From assembly GCA_017561935.1 (NCBI GenBank), contig JAFZBE010000042.1, positions 93,071 to 157,070 of the forward strand: a DNA stretch of 64,000 nucleotides, in the 5' to 3' direction. The notes under the pieces are model-generated. The model was not told the origin of the DNA. It saw only the letters and a list, made by a program, of their open reading frames with translations, and did no database searches. The DNA is from Bacteroidales bacterium (lineage in GTDB: Bacteria; Bacteroidota; Bacteroidia; Bacteroidales; UBA3663). The position numbers and the translations under genes were made by a program. Positions within the stretch are counted from its first letter, which is position 1; every line of letters starts with the position of its first letter. Shown here piece after piece: positions 53,828 to 62,665 of this stretch.

Positions 53828-55192
53828 ATGGAACTTTCTGCATTCATCGTGGCAATCGTCATCATTGGCGTGACGGGCTATTTCCTCTACAAGAAGACGA
53901 ATCCTCAGGGGCTGTTGTTGCTCTCGGGCCTGCTGATGCTGGCCTTAGGCATTGCGTTCGACATCATTCCTTCGAAGCCGGATAATCCTACTGGGAGCAC
54001 CTTCTTCGACGTTATTCGATTGGTGGAGGAGACCTTCACGAAAAACTTCGCCCGTGCAGGACTGATGATCATGACCATTGGTGGCTATGTGGCCTTCATG
54101 AATGCTATCAAGGCCACCGATGCCCTGGTTTATCTGTCGATGAAGCCCTTGCGATGGTTCAGAAAGTTCCCATACTTGAGTGCTATCATCACCATCCCTA
54201 TCGGACAGTTGCTGTTCATCACTACACCGTCTGCCTCTGGGCTTGGCCTATTGCTGGTAGCCTCATTCTTCCCTGTCCTGATCAATCTTGGTGTAAGTCG
54301 TCTGACGGCCTTATCGGTCATTGCTGCTGCCACCATCTTTGATCAGGGGCCGGGTTCCGCCAACACTGCCCTGGCAGCACAACTCATCGGACAGACCAAC
54401 GACGAATACTTCATCACACACCAGTTGCCTTTGGTCATACCCACCACGCTGGTCGTCATGGTTTTGTACTATTTCAGTAATCGTTATTTCGACCGCAAGG
54501 AAAAAAGCGTGGAGGAGAAGCTGCCGGAGGTCACTCGTCCCGAAGTACCTTTGTTTTACGCCATACTACCTGTGCTACCCTTGGCCACGCTGGTCATTTT
54601 CTCACCCTTTGTCGGGCTTATCGGTACGCATATCAAAATAAACACGACGATAGCTATGATCTTCTCGTTGTTCGTGTCGTTGGCTGCAGTGGCCTTCTGC
54701 AATCGTGATTTCAACAAGACGTTTGCCTTGTTTGGCACATTTTGGAAAGGTATGGGCAACGTGTTTGCTTCGGTCGTCACACTAATTGTCGCTGCCGAGG
54801 TTTTCTCCAAGGGCTTGATCAGTTTGGGTTTCATCGATTCGTTGGTCAACTATTCCTCGAACGCTGGCCTAACGGGTATAGGCATCTCAGTGATTTTTGC
54901 CATTGTGGTCTTCGGCGCCGCTGTGTTGATGGGTAGCGGCAATGCGGCCTTCTTCTCGTTCGGTCCACTTCTCCCTTTGGTGGCCACACGAATCGGTCTG
55001 CCAGCGTTTGCTCTGGTGCTGCCGCTGCAACTTTCGGCCAGCATGGGACGTGCTGTATCGCCTATCTCGGGCATTATCGTAGCCATCGCAGGTGTGGGCG
55101 GTGTGTCGCCCATGGATTTGGCTAAGCGGAATGTCATTCCACTCACCGGCGGCTTCCTCTTCCTCCTGGCCTATCATTTTATCACTCTATAA
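53828..55192 (+). CDS. dcuC: DcuC-like C4-dicarboxylate/aspartate inner-membrane carrier
   Basis: A 454-residue inner-membrane protein with about 12 TM helices. It resembles the anaerobic C4-dicarboxylate carrier DcuC (exchange of fumarate, succinate or aspartate). Motif-like stretches: TTPSASGLGLLLVASFFPVLINLGVSR, DQGPGSANTALAAQ, and AVLMGSGNAAFFSFGPLLP followed by SMGRAVSPISG. It sits between SusD and the isoaspartyl dipeptidase (10-bp gap), so it likely imports or exports the dicarboxylate produced by the locus. Whether it carries aspartate, succinate or dipeptides is not decided by sequence. Confidence 0.8.
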   Translation: MELSAFIVAIVIIGVTGYFLYKKTNPQGLLLLSGLLMLALGIAFDIIPSKPDNPTGSTFFDVIRLVEETFTKNFARAGLMIMTIGGYVAFMNAIKATDALVYLSMKPLRWFRKFPYLSAIITIPIGQLLFITTPSASGLGLLLVASFFPVLINLGVSRLTALSVIAAATIFDQGPGSANTALAAQLIGQTNDEYFITHQLPLVIPTTLVVMVLYYFSNRYFDRKEKSVEEKLPEVTRPEVPLFYAILPVLPLATLVIFSPFVGLIGTHIKINTTIAMIFSLFVSLAAVAFCNRDFNKTFALFGTFWKGMGNVFASVVTLIVAAEVFSKGLISLGFIDSLVNYSSNAGLTGIGISVIFAIVVFGAAVLMGSGNAAFFSFGPLLPLVATRIGLPAFALVLPLQLSASMGRAVSPISGIIVAIAGVGGVSPMDLAKRNVIPLTGGFLFLLAYHFITL

Positions 55193-55202
55193 TACGTTCA
55201 AG

Positions 55203-56348
55203 ATGTTCACTCTAATTAAGAACGCCGACATTTATGCACCCCAGCATCTCGGCTTAAATGATATCCTGGTCTGCAACGAGCAGATTGTTCATATCGGTAA
55301 GGATATAGAGTTGCCTAACAGCTTTGATGTTCGTGTAATCGATGCCGAAGGCCTCAAGACCGTACCTGGCTTCATTGACCAGCATGTTCATGTAATTGGC
55401 GGTGGCGGACAATTGGGTTTTGCTTCACTTGTCCCTGCTGTCACTGTCAGCGAGTTGGTGCAGGTGGGCACGACTACAGTGCTTGGGTTGCTCGGCACCG
55501 ATGGTTTTGTGAAGGACCTCAGCACCCTCTATGCTGCTGTAAAGGCCATCTGTCAGGAGGGGTTATCGGCCTATATGCTCACGAGCTACTATGGTTTGCC
55601 GGAACGCACGCTGACGGGCAGTGTGGCCGAAGACATCATTTATATCGACAAGGTGATAGGCTGCAAGCTGGCCATGAGCGACGACCGCAGCAGTTTCCCT
55701 ACTACACTCGAAATACTACGTCTGATCAACCAGGTGCGCCTGGGAGGCTTCACCTCGGGTAAGGGCGGTGTGCTTCACATCCACCTCGGTGCCGAAGAGA
55801 CAGGTATCGGTCAGCTGATTGACATCGTAAAGGAACATCCCAAGTTTGCCGACTACCTGTCGCCCACCCACCTCATCCGTACACGTCGGCTTTTTGAGCA
55901 GGCTTTGGAATTTGCCAACCTCGGCGGTATAGTTGATTTCTCGACAGGTGGCACCAAGTTCTCCCAGCCGCGTCACTGCGTGATGGAAGCCCTTGATCGT
56001 GGTATATCCATCGACCGGATTACATTCTCGAGCGATGGTCATGGCGGCGTTAGAAAAGAGAATCCCGTAACGGGCGAGGTCATCTACCGTCCGGCACCAC
56101 TCGACCTGAACTACAAGGAAATGACTCTGCTGGTGAAGGAATGCGGTCTGACGCTCGATGATGCACTCAAACTCATCACCACCAACCCAGCCAGCAACTT
56201 GAAGTTGAGAAACAAGGGGCGTATTGCCGTGAACATGGATGCCGACATCTGTTTCCTCGACGACCAACTGGGTCTGCAGCATGTTATGGCTAGAGGTCGG
56301 ATGGCCATGGAGGAACAGAAAATACTTATGAAAGGAAGATACGAATGA
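55203..56348 (+). CDS. iadA: Isoaspartyl (beta-aspartyl) dipeptidase
   Basis: A 381-residue cytoplasmic amidohydrolase of family M38 that hydrolyses beta-aspartyl dipeptides. Metal ligands follow the E. coli IadA pattern: HVH (residues 61 and 63), a Lys for carboxylation (K155, GCKLAMSDDRSS), His in LHIHLGAEET and PTHLIRT, and Asp in FSSDGHGG. Substrate-loop GLPERTLTGS is also present. No signal peptide. It ends in the 4-bp ATGA overlap with the next gene. ATG at 55203 is chosen since the frame further upstream overlaps the carrier. Confidence 0.92.
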   Translation: MFTLIKNADIYAPQHLGLNDILVCNEQIVHIGKDIELPNSFDVRVIDAEGLKTVPGFIDQHVHVIGGGGQLGFASLVPAVTVSELVQVGTTTVLGLLGTDGFVKDLSTLYAAVKAICQEGLSAYMLTSYYGLPERTLTGSVAEDIIYIDKVIGCKLAMSDDRSSFPTTLEILRLINQVRLGGFTSGKGGVLHIHLGAEETGIGQLIDIVKEHPKFADYLSPTHLIRTRRLFEQALEFANLGGIVDFSTGGTKFSQPRHCVMEALDRGISIDRITFSSDGHGGVRKENPVTGEVIYRPAPLDLNYKEMTLLVKECGLTLDDALKLITTNPASNLKLRNKGRIAVNMDADICFLDDQLGLQHVMARGRMAMEEQKILMKGRYE

Positions 56349-58474
56349 AAACGTTTAAGCTGATAATGTGTCTTGTCCTGTCGATGTTGCCGTGGTTGGC
56401 AAGTGCCCATATCGAAGGTCCGGGGGAAGGCGTTTTCACCTATGCCGGGTATGAGCCGTATGCCGATAGGCCTGTCGATGTGCATTACTTCATCCCTTCG
56501 GACGGCGATGTCAAGACGATGCCCGTGCTGTTTGTGATGCAAGGCGCTGATCGTGGTTGGAGGTTTCTGATGAAAACGTGGCGACAAGATGCACAGAAAT
56601 ATCGCTTTATCGTGTTGATTCCCGTCTTCACCAAGGAGCTCTATCCCGTGGAGGATTATCAGGAGATGGGTGTATATGCGGCAGATGGCACATTGAACGC
56701 CCAGGAGCGAACAGCTGCTTTCCTGATCGACAAGATGTTTGAATGGTTCCGTGATGAGATAGGGGGGCAACAGCAACACTATTCCTTCTATGGACATTCG
56801 GCAGGCGGACAGTTCGTGCACCGTGCCTTGTTGCTTAACGACAGTCCCTATGTTGAACGTGCTGTGGTGGGCAGCCCTGGTTGGTACACCTTCCCTGACA
56901 ATCGAGAAGCTCGTTATCCGTATGGCGTGAGCAATATCCCGTATATCAATGAGAATGATTTGCGGCGTTTCTTGACTCAGAAAGCATGGGTACAAGTGAG
57001 CGATGGTGACACCTTGCGTGAGACGTTCCTCCGCAAGACACCTGAGGCGGAATTGCAGGGACGTAACCGCGAGGAACGCGGCAAGGCATTCTATGCCAAC
57101 ATATGCAAGGCTGCAGAGGACCTTGGTGTGGAGAATGGCTGGAAGTTTGTCGATGAGCACGATGTTGCGCATCACTCTTCGGGTATGGGCAAGCGTGCCG
57201 TAAAATACCTCTTCCCCGATCTGGTGCGCCGCGTGGATTGTACGTCGGTGATGACACCACAAGAGGTCACCGCACGTTTGCAGAGACTCGTGGAGAGTCA
57301 CAAGGATGTAGCCCGCATGGAAGTGTTGGGCAAGACACCTCTTGGACAAGACATCCCTGTCTTGTATATTGGCGACCGAAACGATGGCAAGCTCCGAGTT
57401 TGGATAGAGGCTGCGCTGCATGGCAATGAACCGGCGGGTGTGCTCACTGCATGCCAAATGGTGGATTTTTTGCTTAACAGCATCGAAGGGCAGGAAGTAT
57501 GCAGCCGTCTCAGCTTCATGATTCTCCCTATGGCCAATGTGGATGGATATGCAAAACACGACCGCCTTTCGGGCACTGGCAATGACCTCAATAGGGATCA
57601 GGCGACGTTCACCGATACCGTAACGTGGATCCTCAAGCGTGCGTATGCCTCATGGAACCCCGAACTGGCTATCGATATACACGAATATCGTCCGCAGCGT
57701 AAGGATTTCGCTCTCATGTGCAGTATGCCTGATGCACGGATTGCCATCGGCAAGGATATCCTGCTACTGCCATCGGGACATCCCAATGTCGATCCAGCCA
57801 TTCGTGCACTCAACGATACGTTACAGTGTCAGATACGTCGTGACTTGGATGCAGTTTCTTATACTCATGGCTTTTACTTTACGGCCACGGGAAATGAAAA
57901 GGACGGGTATTTCATCCGCAAGAACGGAGGTAATCCGCGTTCGAGCACCACGTTTCAGGCATTGACTAATGCTGTGTCGCTCTTTTTCGAGATCAAGGGC
58001 ATCGGACTCGATGACGATCTGCTGCCTCGACGTGCTGATGTCGGTCTGGTGGCCTTACGTTCGGCAATCCGCAAAGCTGCATCCATCGCCCCTTTCATCA
58101 AGGAACAAGTGTCGCTGGCCAATAATCGTGCCTGCGAAGCTAGCTGGCCCTTAATTGCACAGTTTCATCCCAAGGAAATACAGACCGAGGTGACCTTCGA
58201 GAACCTGGATACGGGAAGTTTCTTCAAGCAAACTGTCACCGCGCGCGATGCCATGCAGCAGGTGGTCGATCTGGAGAAACCACGCCCGGCCTATTACCTG
58301 CTGCCTCATGATGCGCAACGCGCCAAGGACGTGCTTCGGGCTTTGGGTATCGTGGTCGAAGACGACAGCGTGCCTGTCGGACAGCCTAAAGGCAACCTTG
58401 TGGTCACGTTACTCGACCCTGAATCGCAGCATTTCGCCTTTCAAGGGTTGGAGATAAAGGCTGTGGAGAAATGA
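56345..58474 (+). CDS. Secreted alpha/beta-hydrolase fused to M14 zinc carboxypeptidase
   Basis: A 709-residue secreted or periplasmic protein. Signal MKTFKLIMCLVLSMLPWLASA. N-terminal alpha/beta-hydrolase (about 25-290): oxyanion loop region LFVMQGADR, nucleophile GHSAGG (Ser152) and a His in HDVAHHSSGM. C-terminal M14 carboxypeptidase (about 310-600): zinc ligands HGNEP (His359, Glu362) and His446 in IDIHEYR, Arg of NDLNRD, catalytic Glu549 in FFEIKGIGL. A further domain of about 100 residues follows. Fusion of the two hydrolases is unusual. Starts 4 bp inside iadA, so co-translated. Likely trims peptides before uptake by the cell. Confidence 0.85.
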   Translation: MKTFKLIMCLVLSMLPWLASAHIEGPGEGVFTYAGYEPYADRPVDVHYFIPSDGDVKTMPVLFVMQGADRGWRFLMKTWRQDAQKYRFIVLIPVFTKELYPVEDYQEMGVYAADGTLNAQERTAAFLIDKMFEWFRDEIGGQQQHYSFYGHSAGGQFVHRALLLNDSPYVERAVVGSPGWYTFPDNREARYPYGVSNIPYINENDLRRFLTQKAWVQVSDGDTLRETFLRKTPEAELQGRNREERGKAFYANICKAAEDLGVENGWKFVDEHDVAHHSSGMGKRAVKYLFPDLVRRVDCTSVMTPQEVTARLQRLVESHKDVARMEVLGKTPLGQDIPVLYIGDRNDGKLRVWIEAALHGNEPAGVLTACQMVDFLLNSIEGQEVCSRLSFMILPMANVDGYAKHDRLSGTGNDLNRDQATFTDTVTWILKRAYASWNPELAIDIHEYRPQRKDFALMCSMPDARIAIGKDILLLPSGHPNVDPAIRALNDTLQCQIRRDLDAVSYTHGFYFTATGNEKDGYFIRKNGGNPRSSTTFQALTNAVSLFFEIKGIGLDDDLLPRRADVGLVALRSAIRKAASIAPFIKEQVSLANNRACEASWPLIAQFHPKEIQTEVTFENLDTGSFFKQTVTARDAMQQVVDLEKPRPAYYLLPHDAQRAKDVLRALGIVVEDDSVPVGQPKGNLVVTLLDPESQHFAFQGLEIKAVEK

Positions 58475-58559
58475 GGCAAAAGATTTTTTTGCCAAACAGA
58501 ATACTAAACGAGTGTTTTTGACGTTACATAATATGAACAGTTAAAACACATTGCCGATT

Positions 58560-60161
58560 ATGCGCAGGTTTATTACATTTCTGTTGAGCCTACTGACAGT
58601 GCCTACAGTATTTGCAAACTATAACATCGATTCGCTGTTTATGGTCCTTGACCGGACCATAGACAGTTCGGTGGTTTTTATCAAACAGCGTGAAGACCAC
58701 ATTATGCACCTGAAGGAGACGTTGGCCGATATCCGTGACCCGAAGCTCCATGTCGATCTGCTTGACAGCCTCTTTCACCAGTATATCTCCTATCAGTCTG
58801 ATTCGGCCATGGTATATCTGCACCAGTGCATCGAGGCATCGGGGAAGGTGGATGGTGAGATGCATAATGCTGAGTATTATCGCGTACGATTGGCACAGCA
58901 GTTTTCTCAGTCTGGCAATTATAACGATGCCGAGGTGCTGCTCGACTCGATTGATATTGGGAACCTGCACGAGTCGGAGAAGAACTATTTCTTCCGCACG
59001 AGGAGCAATGTGAGCTTCGAAATTGCCAATCAGACAAAAATCGAAAGTATCAGACAGCGGGAGCTTGAGATATGGCGAGCCTACAAGGACTCTATCCTTG
59101 CATGCAAGAACTACGATAGCGACATTTATCTGCAGTCGTTGGAGGAACGGTTTCGGGATGAGAAGAAGTTTGAGGAGTCGTTGCGCATCAATGACCTTCG
59201 CTTGCAGAAGTATTACAAGCCGCTGCGACGGTTTGCCATCGTTGCCTCGTGTCGTTACCAGACGCTCAAGCAGATGAATTCCCCGCGTGAGGAACAGCTC
59301 TATTGGCTCACCGAATCAGCCATCAGTGATGTGAGGAATGCCATCATGAACCAGTCTTCGCTATGGGAGTTGGCTGCCATCCTCAGCAAGGAGGGTGACC
59401 TCGACCGCTCTTGCAGGTACATCAGTTTTTCGTGGGACTGTGCCACCGAATTTCATAGCCACGCCAGGACGAAACAGATTTCGCCTATACTGAATACCAT
59501 TAATGTCAAATATCGCGAGGAGTTGCAACGTTTCACACGTAGCCTCACGGTCGGCATGTGGATCCTTGCTTTGATTTCGATACTTTTGCTCGTCTCGTTG
59601 TATTATGTCGTCAAGGAGCATCGTCGCCTGAAGCAAGCCAAACAACTTATCGACAAGAAAAACGAAGACCTATCGGCCGCGGTGAATGCGCTTGACGAGT
59701 CCAACCACAAGAAAGAGCGATATATTGGCTATTTCTTGGAACTATGTTCTGTCTATATCGATAAGCTGGAGAGTTTCAGACTGAACGTGTTGCGTAAGGC
59801 CCAGCACGGACAATTGGTAGAGTATCTTTCGAACCAAAAAATTATGGCGCTGAAGGAGGCCGACCAAGAGAGTCTCATCAGGTGTTTCGACGATGCTTTC
59901 CTCGAGTTGTTCCCTAAGTTTGTCGAACAGTTCAATGCCATGCTTCGTCCCGATGCACGCATTATACCTCCCAACGGACAGTCGCTCACCTCCGAGCTGC
60001 GTGTCTTCGCCTTGATACGATTGGGCATTGATGATAGTGCCAAGATTGCCGAGTTTCTCAACTACAGCATCCGCACTATCTACAACTATCGCACAAAGAT
60101 CAACAAGCTGCTTGTCATTCCCAAAGAGGAATTCGAGAAGCGACTGATGGAGATCGTGTAG
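58560..60161 (+). CDS. DUF6377-type membrane sensor-transcriptional regulator
   Basis: A 533-residue protein: signal-like N-terminus (MRRFITFLLSLLTVPTVFA), periplasmic helical/TPR-like region (about 20-330), one TM helix (about residues 335-355, LTVGMWILALISILLLVSLYYVV), coiled coil (EHRRLKQAKQLIDKKNEDLSA), and a cytoplasmic part ending in a helix-turn-helix (SELRVFALIRLGIDDSAKIAEFLNYSIRTIYNYRTKINK). This is the DUF6377 architecture known from regulators next to SusCD loci. It would sense a periplasmic ligand and activate the locus upstream. Start at ATG 58560 rather than TTG 58551. Same strand, 85 bp after the fused hydrolase. Confidence 0.85.
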   Translation: MRRFITFLLSLLTVPTVFANYNIDSLFMVLDRTIDSSVVFIKQREDHIMHLKETLADIRDPKLHVDLLDSLFHQYISYQSDSAMVYLHQCIEASGKVDGEMHNAEYYRVRLAQQFSQSGNYNDAEVLLDSIDIGNLHESEKNYFFRTRSNVSFEIANQTKIESIRQRELEIWRAYKDSILACKNYDSDIYLQSLEERFRDEKKFEESLRINDLRLQKYYKPLRRFAIVASCRYQTLKQMNSPREEQLYWLTESAISDVRNAIMNQSSLWELAAILSKEGDLDRSCRYISFSWDCATEFHSHARTKQISPILNTINVKYREELQRFTRSLTVGMWILALISILLLVSLYYVVKEHRRLKQAKQLIDKKNEDLSAAVNALDESNHKKERYIGYFLELCSVYIDKLESFRLNVLRKAQHGQLVEYLSNQKIMALKEADQESLIRCFDDAFLELFPKFVEQFNAMLRPDARIIPPNGQSLTSELRVFALIRLGIDDSAKIAEFLNYSIRTIYNYRTKINKLLVIPKEEFEKRLMEIV

Positions 60162-60194
60162 TGCGAGTCGTATTGTAATGGATAGAAATAGAAT

Positions 60195-60219
60195 GAGCCA
60201 GGCGTTTTGCCTGGCTTAA
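60195..60219. terminator. Terminator between convergent regulator and permease genes
   Basis: AGCCAGGC (60196-60203) with GCCTGGCT (60209-60216), loop GTTTT, short T/A run. Confidence 0.75.
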
Positions 60220-60237
60220 TTGTGTTGGATCGAGAGA

Positions 60238-61554
60238 TTACAAAGTGGAACGGACGGTGTAGTAGGTGGAGAGCAGACCTACGGCGGCTACTGCAGCGAG
60301 CGTCAGGAGGGTGTCGCTCCAATGGAGCAGGACGGGATAGGAGGCGACGACGTAACGGGTGGTGTCACCACCGCCGAGGGTGATGAAGCCGAAGTACTGT
60401 TGGAGGAGGCAAAGGATGATGCCGAGGATTAGGCCGGCGATGGCACCGAGGCCAGTGATGAGCCACCCTTCGCAGGTGAAAATGCGACGGATGAGTATGT
60501 CGTCGGCTCCCATATTACGAAATGTCGTGATTTGGGGTTCCTTGTCTATGATGAGCATCGAGAGGGCACCGATGGCGTTGAACGAGGCGATGAGGAGAAT
60601 AAATAAGACGAGAAGGAAGGTGAGCCACTTCTCAATCTGCATGATGCGGTAGGCATCGGCCTGTTGCTGGTATTGGGTGAGGATGGTGAGGTTGGGGTTT
60701 GATGAGTTTGTGGGGATTGAGAGGAGTGCTGTGAGCTCTTTTTTTACTCGATCGGCGTTGGCCCCCTTGCGGAGACGCAACTCATAGGCCGAAGTGAGCA
60801 GACTGTCACCGAGCAGCTGGCGTGCCACAGGAAGGGAACAGAGGAAATACTGATTGTCGTAGTCGGCCTGTTGCACCATGAAGATATTGCTGCAGTAAAG
60901 GTTGGCTTCCGCAAATGATTCGTCAGCACCAGCGAGGTTGAGAGCATCGACGGTGAGGGGAGAGGTTTTGAGGTTTTGAGGTTTTGAGTCTTGGGTTTTG
61001 AGCGTGTCGGGGTTGGCGTACCCTTTCTTGCCAATGAGACGTGGACAGAAGACGGTAAGGGGCCTCACGAAGCCTCGGTTGGTGCCGATGATGCTGGCGA
61101 GACCTGCGCCTGGGATGCAATAGTCGGCGACATCGTCTTTGAGCAGAAAGCCTTCGTCACCGAGCAGGATGCTGTCGATCTGAGTGACTTGTGCGAAGGT
61201 GCTATCGACACCTTTCATCGTGGCGGGCAGTTGATGTCCTCCGTAGCTGAGCAGGACGGTCTCTTCGAGGGTGGTTCCCACGGCGACGACATCAGGATGG
61301 GAGAGGAGTCGGTTGCGCAGGGAATCGCTGTCGTGGAATGTCTTGCCGAGAGTGGGCTGGATGCGAAGGTCGGGGTCAAAGCGGGAGGTGAGATCGCTGA
61401 CGAGACCCTCGAAGCCGTTATAGACCGAGAGCATGCAGATCATCGCTGCGGTGATGATGCCCACACCACATGCTGCCACCAACGTGATGAGGTTGATGGC
61501 ACTATGAGATTTACGGCTGAACAGGTAGCGCAGGGCGATTCGGAGGGCAAGCAT
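60238..61554 (-). CDS. LolC/LolE-type FtsX-like ABC permease
   Basis: A 438-residue inner-membrane permease of the lipoprotein-releasing / FtsX family. First TM after a LALRIALRYLFSRKSHSAINLITLVAACGVGIITAAMICML start, a periplasmic domain (about residues 45-280) and three C-terminal TM helices. Usually works with an ATPase (LolD) to move lipoproteins; no ATPase is adjacent. Within the periplasmic part, KTQDSKPQNLKTS is encoded by short GAGGTTTT-type tandem repeats (60960-61010), absent in most homologues as far as I recall. Last gene of the aroQ operon, 24 bp after rbfA. Confidence 0.88.
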   Translation of the reverse strand: MLALRIALRYLFSRKSHSAINLITLVAACGVGIITAAMICMLSVYNGFEGLVSDLTSRFDPDLRIQPTLGKTFHDSDSLRNRLLSHPDVVAVGTTLEETVLLSYGGHQLPATMKGVDSTFAQVTQIDSILLGDEGFLLKDDVADYCIPGAGLASIIGTNRGFVRPLTVFCPRLIGKKGYANPDTLKTQDSKPQNLKTSPLTVDALNLAGADESFAEANLYCSNIFMVQQADYDNQYFLCSLPVARQLLGDSLLTSAYELRLRKGANADRVKKELTALLSIPTNSSNPNLTILTQYQQQADAYRIMQIEKWLTFLLVLFILLIASFNAIGALSMLIIDKEPQITTFRNMGADDILIRRIFTCEGWLITGLGAIAGLILGIILCLLQQYFGFITLGGGDTTRYVVASYPVLLHWSDTLLTLAAVAAVGLLSTYYTVRSTL

Positions 61555-61578
61555 TGTGTGGGTTCTTTCGAACTTTTC

Positions 61579-61917
61579 TTAACTTTTCTTAAGGAGCTCG
61601 TCGATTCGCTCGAGGTAGTCGAGCGAGTCGTCGATGTCGAAACGCAGCTCGGGGATGACGCGAAGCTGGTAGCGCACTTTGTTGCCGAGGGCACCTCGGA
61701 TACCGCTGACGTGATCGTTGAGGTTCTGCACGGTTTCGGTGGCCTTGTCGGAGGGGAAGACACTCACGAAGACCTTGGCGAACGAAAGGTCGGGTGCAGT
61801 GCGTACGGCGCTCACGCTGATCAAGAGTCCGTGAGTCTTGGCCGTCTCCAAACGAAGGATTTCAGCCAGCTCTTTCTCTATGAGTCTGTTGATTTTGTCT
61901 AATCTTGTATGTTCCAT
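61579..61917 (-). CDS. rbfA: Ribosome-binding factor A
   Basis: A 112-residue KH-domain protein needed for 30S maturation. Begins MEHTRLDKINRLIEKELAEIL, has the conserved ISVSAVRTAPDLSFAKVFVSVFP strand region, and ends LRFDIDDSLDYLERIDELLKKS, all as in RbfA. Full length. Just after the stop codon comes GTTAAGAAAAGTTCGAA, similar to the repeats at 15.2 kb. Third of four genes in the minus-strand operon. Confidence 0.95.
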   Translation of the reverse strand: MEHTRLDKINRLIEKELAEILRLETAKTHGLLISVSAVRTAPDLSFAKVFVSVFPSDKATETVQNLNDHVSGIRGALGNKVRYQLRVIPELRFDIDDSLDYLERIDELLKKS

Positions 61918-61981
61918 ATTTGTTGTTGTTTTATTAAGGGCAGCCTATGACGGCTGCCACAAGGACATGAGTGGGATGGTT

Positions 61982-62662
61982 TTAGAGTTTGCGAATGATG
62001 GTGAGGCCATCGCGCATGGGGAGGATGACCTTTTGGACGCGGGAGTCGCGGGCTATGAGGTCGTTGAAGCGCCGGAGACCGATGGTCTGGGTGTCGCGCT
62101 CGGAAGGGGAGGGATTTAGGACCTTTCCATCCCAGAGGGTGTTATCGGCGAGGATGAGTCCACCAGTGTGGACGAGAGGCAGGATGAGTTCGTAGTATTG
62201 GTCGTAGATGCGTTTGTCGGCATCGATGAAGACGACATCAAAGGGGCCTTCGAGCTGGGGGATGATGTCGAGGGCATCACCGAAATGAAGGTGAACCCGA
62301 CGCCCGAGTTCGCCTGCACGATGCATGACATCGCGGAGAAAGTCCTCAAGTTCGTCAAAGACCTCGATGGTATGAAGTTCGCATTGTCCGTTTACGGGAT
62401 CGGGCGTGAGGGCTTCGGCCATGGAAAGAGCACTGTAGCCGCTATAGGTGCCTAGTTCGAGGATACGATGCGCACCGACCATCTGGCAGAGCATTTTGAG
62501 CAGACGACCCTGAAGGTGGCCTGAACACATGCGTGGATAAGTGAGCCGCAAATGAGTGAGCCGCTGCACTTGATGGAGCAGTTCGGGTTCGGGGTCTATG
62601 TGGGCACGCACATATTCGTCGAGCGCATTGTCAAGCTCCTCGTAGCGCAAATCCTTTTCCAT
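61982..62662 (-). CDS. SAM-dependent O-methyltransferase (caffeoyl-CoA OMT type)
   Basis: A 226-residue cytoplasmic class I methyltransferase. SAM motif I ILELGTYSGYSALSMAEAL (about residues 76-94), acidic residue after motif II (LHTIEVFDELEDF), and FDVVFIDADKRIYDQYYELILP (metal/catalytic Asp). DNTLWDGKVL supplies the second metal ligand. The family methylates catechols and other acceptors in a Mg2+-dependent manner; the substrate in Bacteroidota is not known to me. It begins 3 bp after aroQ and is followed by rbfA. Confidence 0.9.
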   Translation of the reverse strand: MEKDLRYEELDNALDEYVRAHIDPEPELLHQVQRLTHLRLTYPRMCSGHLQGRLLKMLCQMVGAHRILELGTYSGYSALSMAEALTPDPVNGQCELHTIEVFDELEDFLRDVMHRAGELGRRVHLHFGDALDIIPQLEGPFDVVFIDADKRIYDQYYELILPLVHTGGLILADNTLWDGKVLNPSPSERDTQTIGLRRFNDLIARDSRVQKVILPMRDGLTIIRKL

Positions 62663-62665
62663 GGG

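Noticed and set aside
56111..57559. 482-codon minus-strand frame opposite iadA and the M14 fusion
   Set aside because: Lies antisense to two clear enzymes with full active sites; composition is that of a shadow.
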